This document shows, one piece after another, positions 27,401 through 35,782 of a stretch of 64,000 nt of DNA. A program made the translations under genes and the position numbers. Source of the DNA: Halorubrum sp. BV1. Its GTDB lineage: Archaea > Halobacteriota > Halobacteria > Halobacteriales > Haloferacaceae. How positions within the stretch are numbered: the stretch's first letter is position 1; the number at the start of each line of letters is the position of its first letter. The stretch lies in NCBI RefSeq assembly GCF_000746205.1, contig NZ_JQKV01000002.1, positions 764,998-828,997 on the forward strand. The letters run 5' to 3'. The notes beneath the pieces were generated by a model. That model searched no databases. It was given only the letters and a program-made list of their open reading frames with translations, and was not told the DNA's origin.

Positions 27401-28511
27401 GACTGTCTCGCGGTGGCTTTCCGGTGCCGTTGAGACGGAGCGACTTGAGGAGCTACGAGACGCGATCGCGAGCGAAGTGGACGCCGTCAAGGCGGATCTC
27501 CGGTCGATCTTGGCCAGGATCGAGGACGGACGAACCCCGAAGGTGTACGACCTGACAGTTGAGGAGACACACAACTTCGTCGCGAACGGCGTGGTCGTTC
27601 ACAACTCCTCCGATCGCTCCGCGATGCACGAGGGGCTCGAACAGCAGAAGATCTCCGTCTCGAAGGCCGGGATAAACGCGACGCTGAAGGCGCGGTGTTC
27701 GCTCTTGGGCGCGGCGAACCCCAAGTACGGTCGGTTCGACCAGTACGAGCCGATCGGCGAGCAGATCGACTTGGAGCCCGCGCTCATCTCGCGGTTCGAC
27801 CTCATCTTCACGGTGACGGACAGCCCGGACCCGGAGCACGACTCGCGGCTGGCGAAACACATCATCAAGACGAACTACGCCGGCGAGCTCAACACGCAGC
27901 GCGAGGAGCTGGCGAGTTCGGAGTTCACCTCGGCGCAGGTCGCGGAGGTGACCGAAGAGGTCGCGCCGGAGATCGACGCCGACCTCCTCCGGAAATACAT
28001 CGCCCACGCCAAGCGCTCCTGTTTCCCGACGATGACGGAGGAGGCAAAAGAGCTCATCGAGGAGTTCTACGTCGACCTACGCTCGAAGGGGGCCGACGAG
28101 GACGCCCCCGTCCCCGTCACTGCCCGGAAGCTGGAGGCGATGGTGCGGCTCGCGGAGGCGAGCGCGCGGCTCCGCCTGTCGGACACGGTCGAACGCAAGG
28201 ACGCCGACCGCGCGACCGACATCGTCGAGTCGTGTCTCAAGGACATCGGCGTCGACCCGGAGACGGGGCAGTTCGACGCCGACGTCGTGGAGACCGGCAC
28301 CTCGAAGAGCCAGCGCGACCGCATCAAGAACATCAAGGGTCTGATCGCCGACATCGAAGAGGAGTACGAGGAGGGCGCGCCGGTCGACGAGGTGCTCGAC
28401 CGCGCCGGCGAGATCGGCATGGATCCCGGGAAGGCCGAAAAAGAGATAGAGAAGCTCCGCACCAAAGGCGAAGTGTACGAGCCGAAGCAGGGGCACCTGC
28501 GAACGACGTAG
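24474..28511 (+). CDS. mcm: Replicative DNA helicase MCM, interrupted by an intein
   Basis: The frame encodes 1345 residues; removing the 645-residue intein leaves about 700, the normal size of haloarchaeal MCM. MCM forms the hexameric replicative helicase that unwinds DNA ahead of the polymerase. The N-terminal domain has a zinc motif (CQRC and CQGC), followed by Walker A GDPGTGKSQ near 326-334 and Walker B AAVDELDKMD ending at residue 399. The intein sits exactly after that Walker B. The arginine-finger region ALISRFDLIF and a C-terminal winged helix follow. Splicing is needed for activity, because the insertion splits the ATPase core. It is followed at once by five small genes on the same strand. 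Confidence 0.96.
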   Translation: MAQAGNQDLTERFIQFYRNYYREEIGTLAQNYPNEQRSLYVDYDDLFQFDRDLAEDFRTKPDQMREYAEEALRLYDLPADVSLGRAHVRIENLPESIDIRGIRVHDDHIGSLVSVRGIVRKATDVRPKVTEAAFECQRCGTMTYIPQGDGGFQEPHECQGCERQGPFRVNFDQSEFVDSQKLRIQESPEGLRGGETPQSIDIDIVDDITGEVSPGDHVTCVGVLHIEQVEQGNEKSAIFDLYMDGVSIGIEDEEFEDMDITEADKREIIELSNRDDIYEAMVGSIAPAIYGYEEEKLAMILQLFSGVTKHLPDGSRIRGDLHMLLIGDPGTGKSQMISYVENIAPRSVYTSGKGSSAAGLTAAAVRDDFGDGQQWSLEAGALVLADKGIAAVDELDKMDCVTGDTLVTLADGRVERIGELAREAAEDGEIEELSNGRRIRNVDLDVWSMNEEGELVERPVFSVHEYDAPSELTRVTMETGESLTATADHPFFVLDDGERVEREAAALDAGDWVYVPREIPTKSTDGAGAIAAAGAGVEVPDENGAVDPATARVLGYLSGDGNVYYDRGEGVYGVRFTNTDDELLDDFERAARATFGSEPTRPPSEKREGGVETVRITGKEHADAVLDAGMNLGRYDEKCFPTAISTGSRAAKSAFVRALADSEGHVDESAGNVRIASASRDLLEGTQTLLLQFGVSSQLQHRGRDESRDVYYLTVTDAGSLAAFRRAIGFTASRKAEALDRVVDSADGDRTILDVIPEIDGVLAECRESLRLHQSECGLNAVTYHDFESGTANVSLHRASRVLDAFEERVEAATADRSMLDDDPSWGTLAEMRDRYHVSQSELAEGTALSQQQISRGWGESDEVRQTVTDRLRETLVAVEETDLGSLRELVRGDVKWRRVEAVETVPPESAEHRSEVLRQRLADVLGSPVENVEQRARSLLKRGPVEDTRRELASALEAYGVSQGDVASSLNVDQATVSRWLSGAVETERLEELRDAIASEVDAVKADLRSILARIEDGRTPKVYDLTVEETHNFVANGVVVHNSSDRSAMHEGLEQQKISVSKAGINATLKARCSLLGAANPKYGRFDQYEPIGEQIDLEPALISRFDLIFTVTDSPDPEHDSRLAKHIIKTNYAGELNTQREELASSEFTSAQVAEVTEEVAPEIDADLLRKYIAHAKRSCFPTMTEEAKELIEEFYVDLRSKGADEDAPVPVTARKLEAMVRLAEASARLRLSDTVERKDADRATDIVESCLKDIGVDPETGQFDADVVETGTSKSQRDRIKNIKGLIADIEEEYEEGAPVDEVLDRAGEIGMDPGKAEKEIEKLRTKGEVYEPKQGHLRTT
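25671..27605 (+). other. Intein in MCM with LAGLIDADG endonuclease and helix-turn-helix segments
   Basis: The intein covers MCM residues 400-1044. It opens with Cys (CVTGDTLVTLADGR, block A), has TADH in block B, and ends VVVHN before an extein Ser (block G). The homing endonuclease has two LAGLIDADG-type motifs, LGYLSGDGNV and FVRALADSEGHV, each with the acidic residue expected for catalysis. Beyond it are two Ser/Gln-rich helix-turn-helix-like segments (VSQSELAEGTALSQQQISRG and VSQGDVASSLNVDQATVSRW), which are not a usual part of inteins. All splice residues are intact, so it should excise itself. Confidence 0.93.
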
Positions 28512-28901
28512 ATGGACCGAATCTCAGCGATGCGGAACGTCGAGGACGCCCTCCGTGCGTTCGAGGACGGAGACGCTGATCTCGCCGCGACGGAGCGGCG
28601 AGTTGCGGCGGTTTTGCGGACGTACGCCAGCGAGTTTGAGGGCGAAGACGACGTGTTCCGTGCGGTGGGCGAACCGCCAGTAGACGGAACGGTCGTGGTC
28701 GCCTCCTCGAAGCCGGCGGCACGCGAGCGCGTGCTCGCGAGAACGGGGCCGTCCGTCGATGACGACACACTCGACGCGGACCCCACCGCTGAGTGCTCCA
28801 GCGACCGCCTCGACGACCAGTCAGGTGACCGAAACAACTCGGGTGAACTGACAAGAGAAGAAAACGACGCTGTCCCCGAGTTCGAGATCGAACGCGTCTG
28901 A
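28512..28901 (+). CDS. Unassigned acidic protein, first gene after mcm
   Basis: This 129-residue protein begins directly after the mcm stop, with no gap. The first 75 residues look folded (AMRNVEDALRAFEDGDADLA, TYASEFEG, VVVASSKPAARERVLART); the remainder is acidic and disordered. I do not recognise a family with confidence. The tight link to mcm and to the following small genes suggests a haloarchaeal set tied to replication or chromosome handling, but that is inference. Confidence 0.65.
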   Translation: MDRISAMRNVEDALRAFEDGDADLAATERRVAAVLRTYASEFEGEDDVFRAVGEPPVDGTVVVASSKPAARERVLARTGPSVDDDTLDADPTAECSSDRLDDQSGDRNNSGELTREENDAVPEFEIERV

Positions 28902-28952
28902 TAGGCGGAGGGGTTCGGAACCGCTAAGGTCTGGAGCCAACCACTGGCGGTC

Positions 28953-29291
28953 GTGTTGTTGGTCGTGACGTATTCGGCTGCGGCTCGAACCGCGCTCCGG
29001 AACCTGTGTCGTCGTCACGACGAGGTCGTAGTCAGGCGGTTCGGCCGCGCTGCGCTCGTCGACTCGACGGTGTACGCCGCGTTTCTGGCGCTCCGGCTCC
29101 GCGAGTCACATCGCGGAGACGTACAGATCGAGCGCACCGAGCCGTTCAACGAGTACGTCGCACTCGATGCGCCGGTCCGTGAGGCCGCGGTCGCGTACGC
29201 GGATCGGGAGTCGAAATCGACGCCGTACACCGCGTTCGCTGCGGGGACGTCACATCCCGACCCGGACACGATGCGAGGCGAACAGCTGTGA
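28953..29291 (+). CDS. Unassigned small protein in the post-mcm cluster
   Basis: The 112-residue protein starts with GTG (an in-frame GTG four codons on is an alternative). It reads as a compact alpha/beta domain: VTYSAAARTALRNLC, a conserved-looking VVVRRFGRAALVDSTVYAAF stretch, and a C-terminal acidic end. No known motif is seen. Its stop overlaps the next gene by 4 nt. Confidence 0.65.
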   Translation: MLLVVTYSAAARTALRNLCRRHDEVVVRRFGRAALVDSTVYAAFLALRLRESHRGDVQIERTEPFNEYVALDAPVREAAVAYADRESKSTPYTAFAAGTSHPDPDTMRGEQL

Positions 29292-30157
29292 GCGATCCGC
29301 GGGGGAAACGGTATCAGCAGACCGAAAACGGCCGCGGCGGGTGCGATCGCGTCGGTACGAGAGACGGACCCGACAATCCGGAACCTGGCGATCCGGAAAC
29401 AGCCGTGGCGGGCCCTGATGTCGTTTCGCCACCCGAAGCGGTCCTCGGACAGATTCCAACCGGGACGACGCTTCACCGCGAACTCGCCGCGGCGGCGCGG
29501 TCGCGCGGACGAACGGCGTCTATCAGAACGGAACTGATCGGTCTTCGTGAGCGGTTGGCGTCGACCGCGGCCCCGGCGGTCGACCTCGATTCGGCTCGGC
29601 GACGCGTCGCGGACGCCGGCGGCGAGGAGGAACGGCTCAAAGAACAGATCGCGGCACTCCGCGGCGACGTGCGGGCGCGCAGGAGCGTCGACGCCGACGC
29701 TACCGAGACGCTCGCCGAACTCGAATCGACGGCCGCGGCGCTGGCGCGTGCCCAGACGGACCGGATCGCCGCGGAACAGGCGCTCGACAGCGCACGGGGT
29801 CGGGCCGAGCGCGTCAGAGATGTTCGTGAGCGTCGGCTCAAGCTCCGCGATCAGGTGGAGAACCGCCGACGGGACGCGCGTCGGGAGCTCGCCCGTACGG
29901 TGTATCCGGCGTTTCGCGGGGCGCTGTCGGTCGTGCCGGGCGTCGTTCCAGACGACGCCGGCACCCGCCCGTCGACGTACGATGGTCCGCGCCTCGCCGC
30001 GTCGCTGGCGGCGGTTCGGATCGCCGAACTGGACGGCCCCGTCGCAGTCGGTGAGTCGGCAGCCGCGTGGGTCGCCGAGCACGGTGGCGAGATCTCGGTT
30101 GCAACCGTGATCGACGCCGAGGCGGTCGATCGGCACGGGGCGCCTGTGACAGATTAA
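29288..30157 (+). CDS. Unassigned coiled-coil protein in the post-mcm cluster
   Basis: The 289-residue protein has a disordered N-terminus (about 1-45), a long charged helical region (about 65-205, rich in Arg, Ala and Glu heptads) and a small C-terminal domain (about 210-285). The shape is like an adaptor or partition-type protein, but no family is recognised. It begins in an ATGA overlap with the preceding gene. Confidence 0.65.
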   Translation: MSDPRGKRYQQTENGRGGCDRVGTRDGPDNPEPGDPETAVAGPDVVSPPEAVLGQIPTGTTLHRELAAAARSRGRTASIRTELIGLRERLASTAAPAVDLDSARRRVADAGGEEERLKEQIAALRGDVRARRSVDADATETLAELESTAAALARAQTDRIAAEQALDSARGRAERVRDVRERRLKLRDQVENRRRDARRELARTVYPAFRGALSVVPGVVPDDAGTRPSTYDGPRLAASLAAVRIAELDGPVAVGESAAAWVAEHGGEISVATVIDAEAVDRHGAPVTD

Positions 30158-30181
30158 ATGTGAATCCGCGGGACTACCGAT

Positions 30182-30961
30182 ATGGATCTCGCGTGGACCG
30201 TCGAACAGGACGGCGGCGTGTCGCTGGTACGGTGTCGAGTGCACAACGACGAGGCGGTTCCGCGCCGCGTTCGGCTCGACAGCCGGCTCGACGGCCCGGT
30301 GTTACCGCCGCGGCGCGCGGGCGTTCCGGAAGCGGGCTGGGACGCGAGCGGTGTCTCCGTACGGCTCGATCCCGCAAGCTCCAGAGCCGTTGGGTTCGCC
30401 GTGCCTGCCGACCCGGTCGAACCGCCGGTTGAGATCAGCGAGGACGGATCAGATCGGGAGGACACACGCGTATCGTGTGAGAGAGATCCGCTCGCAGCCG
30501 TCCGCTCCGAGACGCCCGCGCTCGACGCGATCCGAACGCTCGGAGATCACAGGCCGCCGAGAGACGCCATCACAGACGGAACCACCGGACAGGACGCCGA
30601 CACGGACGGAGAGACGGACGGCGCGGGCGGAGAGGCCGACCGCGGCGGTGACGCAGGCGGCGACCCGCTCATCGACGGACAAGTGGGCGGGGGTGACGCC
30701 ACGGTGCCGGCGGCGGTCGACGAGTGGCTCGACACGGTAACCGCCCGAGTGGATCGGGCGGAGCGGCTCACGGACGCCGATCTCGGCGCTGCGACCGAAG
30801 TCGTCGAAGAAACGGACGGGCTGGACGGTGTGTCCGATCTTCGCCGGCGGGTCGAGACGGACGCGGAGCGCCTTCGTGCGGTGAGCGACCGGACCGCCGC
30901 GCTGGCCGCGCGCGCCGAGTCGGCGGACGTGCCGATCGAGGCGCTGGAGCGGCTGGCGTGA
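30182..30961 (+). CDS. Unassigned acidic protein in the post-mcm cluster
   Basis: The 259-residue protein has an N-terminal beta-rich domain (MDLAWTVEQDGGVSLVRCRV, then PRRVRLDSRLDGPVLPP and VGFAVPADP), a long Asp/Gly-rich disordered middle (about 110-175) and a C-terminal helical segment (about 178-259). It has no recognised motif. Its stop shares a GTGA junction with the MinD-like gene, which implies coupled translation. Confidence 0.65.
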   Translation: MDLAWTVEQDGGVSLVRCRVHNDEAVPRRVRLDSRLDGPVLPPRRAGVPEAGWDASGVSVRLDPASSRAVGFAVPADPVEPPVEISEDGSDREDTRVSCERDPLAAVRSETPALDAIRTLGDHRPPRDAITDGTTGQDADTDGETDGAGGEADRGGDAGGDPLIDGQVGGGDATVPAAVDEWLDTVTARVDRAERLTDADLGAATEVVEETDGLDGVSDLRRRVETDAERLRAVSDRTAALAARAESADVPIEALERLA

Positions 30962-31608
30962 TCCTCGCTGTCGCCGGCGGGAAGGGCGGCGTCGGGAAGA
31001 CGACGCTCGCGTACAACGTCGCCGCCGCGCTCGACGCCGTCGTCGTCGACACCGACCTCGGGATGGCCGATCTCCCGCGCGGACGGGGACCGGATCTGCA
31101 TGACGTGCTCGCCGGGCGCGCTGACCCGATCGAAACGCTGCGGTCGGGACCGGTCGAGATCGTTCCCTGTGGCCGGACGCTCGCCGGTGCGCGGGCCTGC
31201 GATCTGACGCGGCTCGAATCCGCGATCGAACGGCTCGAACGCGAGCACGGCACCGTCGTCCTCGACTGTCCCGCGGGACGCCGATCGGACGCCGGCGTTC
31301 CGCTGGCGGTCGCGGACGCCTCGGTCCTCGTCGCGTCGCCGCGGGCGTTCGCACTGGCGGACGCGGTCCGGACGCGCGAACTCGCGCGCGAACTCGACTC
31401 CGGGCTCGTCGGGTGCGTGGTCAACCGCGTCGTCGAGGAGCCGCCGACGGAGACGATAGCCGACGCCCTCGGTGCGCCCGTCGCCGTTGTTCCGGCTGAC
31501 CCGCGCGTCGGCCGGTCGGTCGAAGACGAACGTCCCGTGATCGACGCCGCACCCGAAAGCGACGCGGCGGTCGCGATCCGGGACGTCACCCGTCGGGTGC
31601 CGCGGTAA
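30958..31608 (+). CDS. MinD/ParA-like ATPase
   Basis: The 216-residue ATPase has the deviant Walker A GGKGGVGKTT near the N-terminus, the VVDTDLGMADL switch, and the VVLDCPAG Walker B-like strand. It is shorter than typical MinD (about 260) and lacks a clear C-terminal amphipathic membrane helix, so it is closer to ParA/Mrp-like soluble forms. It ends the post-mcm cluster. Such ATPases position chromosomes, plasmids or protein complexes. The GTG start overlaps the preceding stop. Confidence 0.82.
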   Translation: MILAVAGGKGGVGKTTLAYNVAAALDAVVVDTDLGMADLPRGRGPDLHDVLAGRADPIETLRSGPVEIVPCGRTLAGARACDLTRLESAIERLEREHGTVVLDCPAGRRSDAGVPLAVADASVLVASPRAFALADAVRTRELARELDSGLVGCVVNRVVEEPPTETIADALGAPVAVVPADPRVGRSVEDERPVIDAAPESDAAVAIRDVTRRVPR

Positions 31609-31785
31609 GCTGGATACTACGGGCGGATCCGCGGCAGGCGCGGCGGCGAAACGACCACGAACCCGACGATTCGCTCGGTGATCGAAACCCGTTCGCCAGC
31701 CGTCGGTTTCCGACCGAATCACCGGCAGTTGCCGACCGAGCCGCCGGTCGAGACGTTTTATTCGGCTGGCGAGGAACGGATCCGC

Positions 31786-32430
31786 ATGCTCACTGTCGCG
31801 TTTGTCTCCGGCACCGCCGTCGTCGCGTTTCTCGCGGTCGAGGTCGGGCCGCTCGTCGCCGCCGATCGCTTCCGCGACCTGCGCGACCCGACCGACGCGG
31901 AGCGAGGTCGCCTCGCGTCCCTCCGCCGGGAGGCCGGTCTCGACATCGACCGCGTGGCGATAGAGCGCGGCTCGGAATCAGTCGACGTGGCGGTGCGCGG
32001 GCCGCCGCGTCGCCGGGTGCTGTTCGTCGCGGAGGGCCTGCTGGACGCGTCGAACGAAGACCTCGCGATCGGTCTCCTCGCCGCGGAGGCCGGTCGTGTC
32101 GAGACGCGGTACACGGAGTTCCGGGCCGTCGCGGTCGCGTCGGTGCTCGCCGTGCTGGCCGCCATCGTCATCGCGGCGGTCCCGTTCGACGCCGGGTTTG
32201 CGTCGCTCGTCGCGATCGGACTCACCGCGTTCTGGGTGGGCCGCCGGGTGCAGTACGCGGCCGACGCCCGCGCGGCCGACGCGGTCGGGGGAGACCGCGT
32301 CGCTGACGCGTTCGAGCGCGCCGCCGCGATGCGGGGTGTCGAGCCGGAGACCGGCGACTGGTCGACGTGGTTCGCGGTCCAGCCGCCGCTCGGAGACCGG
32401 ATCGAGCGACTTCGGGAGGACGCGTCGTGA
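31786..32430 (+). CDS. M48-like membrane protein without the HExxH site
   Basis: This 214-residue protein aligns by eye with HtpX/M48 peptidases: VLFVAEGLLDASNEDLAIG, a hydrophobic pair near residues 108-148, and the closing PPLGDRIERLR. The zinc motif HELxH is replaced by AAEAGR, and the third-ligand region reads QYAADARAADA without the expected Glu. It should be catalytically inactive. A TTTTATTC box about 26 bp ahead supports this ATG. It lies 52 bp ahead of pheS. A regulatory or scaffold role is only a guess. Confidence 0.72.
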   Translation: MLTVAFVSGTAVVAFLAVEVGPLVAADRFRDLRDPTDAERGRLASLRREAGLDIDRVAIERGSESVDVAVRGPPRRRVLFVAEGLLDASNEDLAIGLLAAEAGRVETRYTEFRAVAVASVLAVLAAIVIAAVPFDAGFASLVAIGLTAFWVGRRVQYAADARAADAVGGDRVADAFERAAAMRGVEPETGDWSTWFAVQPPLGDRIERLREDAS

Positions 32431-32482
32431 CCATGTCCCGGAACCGTTACCAACCAGCCCACCGCCTATACGGATAACTCGA

Positions 32483-33991
32483 ATGCGACTCCCGGAACGA
32501 CAGCTCGCGGTCCTCGAAGCCGCGAGCGCGACGGACGAACGAACCGTAGCCGAAATCGCCGCCGAAACGGGTCTGAAGCCGGAGACGGTCACCGGCGCGG
32601 CCTTCGGCCTTCGCGATGAGGGACTGCTGACGGTGACCGAAGACGAGACCGAGACGCTTGCTCTCACCGACGAAGGGCGAGAGTACGTCGACGACGGGCT
32701 CCCGGAGGTTCGGCTCTACCGAGCGGGGATTGCGCTCGACGCCGACGAGAAGCCGGTCTCGATGGGACGGGTCATCGGCGAGGCCGGTCTCGACGGTCCC
32801 GCGGTCGACATCGCGCTCTCGAACTTCGCGCGGAAGGGGTTCGGGCGGATCGACTCGGGAGAGCTGACCGTCGACGCGGACGCCGACCCCGACGCCGACA
32901 CCGAAGCCGCCGCGCTCTCCGCGCTCGCGGCCGGTGAGACCCCCGAGGTCGATGAGGCGGTGATCGACCGGCTCGACTCCCGCGGGCTCGTCTCTGTCGA
33001 GGAGTCGACGACTCGGTCGGTCGGGCTCACCGACGCCGGCGTCGACGCGCTGATGGGCGGCGTCGAAGCGACGGAGACGGTCGCAGAGGTCACTCCGGAG
33101 CTGCTCGCGAGCGGTGAGTGGCGAGACGTGGAGTTCACTGAGTACAACGTCGAGGCCGAAGCGGAGACGACCCGCGGCGGACGCACGCACGTCCTCCGCC
33201 GGACCGCCGACCGCGTGAAGGACGTCTTGGTCGGGATGGGCTTTCAGGAGATGGAGGGGCCACACGCCGACAGCGACTTCTGGATCAACGACTGTCTGTT
33301 CATGCCGCAGGACCACCCGGCGCGGACACACTGGGACCGGTTCGCGCTCGACGTGGATCCGATGGACGAGATTCCGGAGGAGCTGATCGATCGAGTAGAG
33401 CGGGCGCACCGCGACGGCTGGGGCGAGGACGGCGACGGCTACCACTCGCCGTGGTCCGAGGCGTTCGCCCGCGAGGTCGCCCTTCGCGGTCACACCACCT
33501 CGCTGTCGATGCGGTACCTCTCCGGGATCGCGGGCGGGGAACTGGAGCCGCCCCAGCGCTACTTCTCCGTCGAGAAGGTGTACCGCAACGACACGCTCGA
33601 TCCGACGCACTTACTGGAGTTCTTCCAGATCGAGGGGTGGGTCATGGCGGAGGACCTCTCAGTCCGCGATCTGATGGGCACCTTCGAGGAGTTCTATCGG
33701 CAGTTCGGTATCACAGACATCCGTTTTAAGCCGCATTACAACCCCTACACCGAGCCCTCCTTCGAGCTGTTCGGCGAACATCCCGAGACGGGCGAAGAGA
33801 TCGAGATCGGCAACTCAGGGGTGTTCCGCGAAGAGGTCACCGGACCGCTCGGCGTCGACTGCGACGTGATGGCGTGGGGGCTCGCCTTAGAGCGGCTCGC
33901 CATGCTCACCACGGGCGCGGAGGACATCCGCGACCTCCACGGGACCTTGGCCGACATCGACTTCCTGCGGAACGCGGAGGTGAGCTACTGA
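32483..33991 (+). CDS. pheS: Phenylalanyl-tRNA synthetase alpha subunit
   Basis: PheS (502 residues) is the catalytic subunit of the class II synthetase that charges tRNA-Phe as an alpha2beta2 tetramer. The N-terminal part holds archaeal winged helices (about 1-160). The catalytic part shows motif 2 around VYRNDTLDPTHLLEFFQIEG and motif 3 around AWGLALERLAML, with HYNPYTEPSFE between. The stop and the pheT ATG share one base (TGATG), giving coupled translation in the right ratio. Confidence 0.96.
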   Translation: MRLPERQLAVLEAASATDERTVAEIAAETGLKPETVTGAAFGLRDEGLLTVTEDETETLALTDEGREYVDDGLPEVRLYRAGIALDADEKPVSMGRVIGEAGLDGPAVDIALSNFARKGFGRIDSGELTVDADADPDADTEAAALSALAAGETPEVDEAVIDRLDSRGLVSVEESTTRSVGLTDAGVDALMGGVEATETVAEVTPELLASGEWRDVEFTEYNVEAEAETTRGGRTHVLRRTADRVKDVLVGMGFQEMEGPHADSDFWINDCLFMPQDHPARTHWDRFALDVDPMDEIPEELIDRVERAHRDGWGEDGDGYHSPWSEAFAREVALRGHTTSLSMRYLSGIAGGELEPPQRYFSVEKVYRNDTLDPTHLLEFFQIEGWVMAEDLSVRDLMGTFEEFYRQFGITDIRFKPHYNPYTEPSFELFGEHPETGEEIEIGNSGVFREEVTGPLGVDCDVMAWGLALERLAMLTTGAEDIRDLHGTLADIDFLRNAEVSY

Positions 33992-35772
33992 TGCCCGTCG
34001 TCGACATCGACACCGACGAGCTTCGGGGACTGACTGGGCGGACCGACACCACGGACGAGGAGTTCAAGACGGACCTGTTCGGGCTCGGCTTGGAGTTCGA
34101 AGGCGAGACCGACGACGGCCTCCTCCAGTTCGAGTTCGCGCCCGACCGGCTCGACAGACTCTCTGTCGAGGGGGTCGCTCGCTCGCTGCGATACCACTAC
34201 GGCGACGACCGCGGCGTGTACGTCCCCGAGACGAACGATCCCGAGTGGACGATCGAGGTCGACGAATCCGTCCCCGACGAACGGCCGTACGTCACCGGCG
34301 CGATCGTCCGCGGCGTTGACCTCGACGAGAGCGGACTCGACTCGCTGATCCAACTGCAGGAGAAACTCCACGCGACGATGGGGCGCGGCCGCGCGAAGGG
34401 GGCGATCGGGATTCACGACCTCGCGATGGTGAAGGGCGCGGCGCTCCAGGAGGGCGCGGAGCCGTCGATCACGTACCGTGGCGTCGACCCCGACGGCGTC
34501 TCGTTCGTCCCGCTCGACTCGAACGACGAACTGACGCCGAACGAGGTGCTCGGCGAACACGACACGGGACAGACGTACGCCGACCTCGTCGCCGACCTCG
34601 ATCGGTACCCCGCGATCTACGACGAGCTCGGACTCTTCTCGTTCCCGCCGGTGATCAACGGCAAGCGGACCGAGGTGACGACCGGCTCGCGCGAGCTACT
34701 CGTCGAGCTGACGGGAACGGACCAGTGGACGATCGACAAGATGTGTGCGATCATCTGCTACGCGCTCTCCGCCCGCGGCGCGACGATCGAAGAGATCGAG
34801 GTCGAGTACGCCGACGGCGCGACCCAGCCGGACGAGTACGGTTCCCGGCTGATCCGCCCGGACCTCGACACGACCGAGAAGTCCGTCACCCACGATCGGA
34901 TCGAGACACTGCTCGGTGTCGACTTCGAACCCGAGGAGATCGTCGACTGCTTCGAGCGCGCCGGCCTCGACGCGAGCTACACGCTCGGCGAGTCGGTGTC
35001 CTACGAGGTGACGATTCCGCCGTACCGCGTCGACGTGCTCCACCCGCTCGATCTGGTCGACGACGTGGGGCGCGCGTACGGGTTCGACGAGCTGGAGCCG
35101 CGCTATCCCGACGTGGGGACCGTCGGCGGCCGCCACGAGCGCTCGCGGCTGGAGGATGCGGTCAGGTCGAGCCTCGTCGGCCTCGGCTTCGAGGACCTAC
35201 TGAACTTCCACATGACGAGCGGGGCCGAGAACTACGACCGAATGAACGTCGAGCCGGGAACCGGCGGCGCTGCGGTCGCCGAGGGCGACGAGTCGACCGC
35301 GGGAGCCGGCGTCTTCGGCGGCGGCGACCCCGTGGAGATCACGGAGCCGTACAGCGAGGAGTACACCCAACTCCGGACGTGGGCGCTCCCGTCGCTCGTG
35401 ATGCTTCTAGAGCGGAACACACACAACGCCTACCCGCAGGACGTCGCGGAGGTCGGATTCGTCGCCGAGCGTGACGACTCACAGAACTCGAACGTGGCAG
35501 AGGCCCGCCACGTCGCCGGCGCGGTCGCCCGACGCGACGCCTCCTACGAGGCGGCAAAGGGGCGGCTGCAGGCGGTGTGTGACGACTTCGACGTCGAACT
35601 GGAGACGCCCCGAACCGAGCATCCCACGTTCATCGACGGACGGGCGGCCGACGTGGTGATCGACGGCGACGCGGTCGGGGTGATCGGCGAGGTGCACCCC
35701 GCCGTGCTCGTCGAACACGACCTGGAAGTGCCCGTCGCGGCCTTCGAGTTCGATCTGGACGCGCTTCGGTAG
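33991..35772 (+). CDS. pheT: Phenylalanyl-tRNA synthetase beta subunit
   Basis: PheT (593 residues) is the archaeal/eukaryal type, without the bacterial N-terminal EMAP and B2 extensions. It carries the B3/B4 editing domain (about 100-265) and the degenerate catalytic-like core (FEDLLNFHMTSGAENYDRM onward). It proofreads tRNA-Phe and binds tRNA. A short acidic, Gly-rich insertion is seen near 425-450. Its start is fixed by the overlap with pheS. Confidence 0.95.
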   Translation: MPVVDIDTDELRGLTGRTDTTDEEFKTDLFGLGLEFEGETDDGLLQFEFAPDRLDRLSVEGVARSLRYHYGDDRGVYVPETNDPEWTIEVDESVPDERPYVTGAIVRGVDLDESGLDSLIQLQEKLHATMGRGRAKGAIGIHDLAMVKGAALQEGAEPSITYRGVDPDGVSFVPLDSNDELTPNEVLGEHDTGQTYADLVADLDRYPAIYDELGLFSFPPVINGKRTEVTTGSRELLVELTGTDQWTIDKMCAIICYALSARGATIEEIEVEYADGATQPDEYGSRLIRPDLDTTEKSVTHDRIETLLGVDFEPEEIVDCFERAGLDASYTLGESVSYEVTIPPYRVDVLHPLDLVDDVGRAYGFDELEPRYPDVGTVGGRHERSRLEDAVRSSLVGLGFEDLLNFHMTSGAENYDRMNVEPGTGGAAVAEGDESTAGAGVFGGGDPVEITEPYSEEYTQLRTWALPSLVMLLERNTHNAYPQDVAEVGFVAERDDSQNSNVAEARHVAGAVARRDASYEAAKGRLQAVCDDFDVELETPRTEHPTFIDGRAADVVIDGDAVGVIGEVHPAVLVEHDLEVPVAAFEFDLDALR

Positions 35773-35782
35773 GGCGCTCCGG

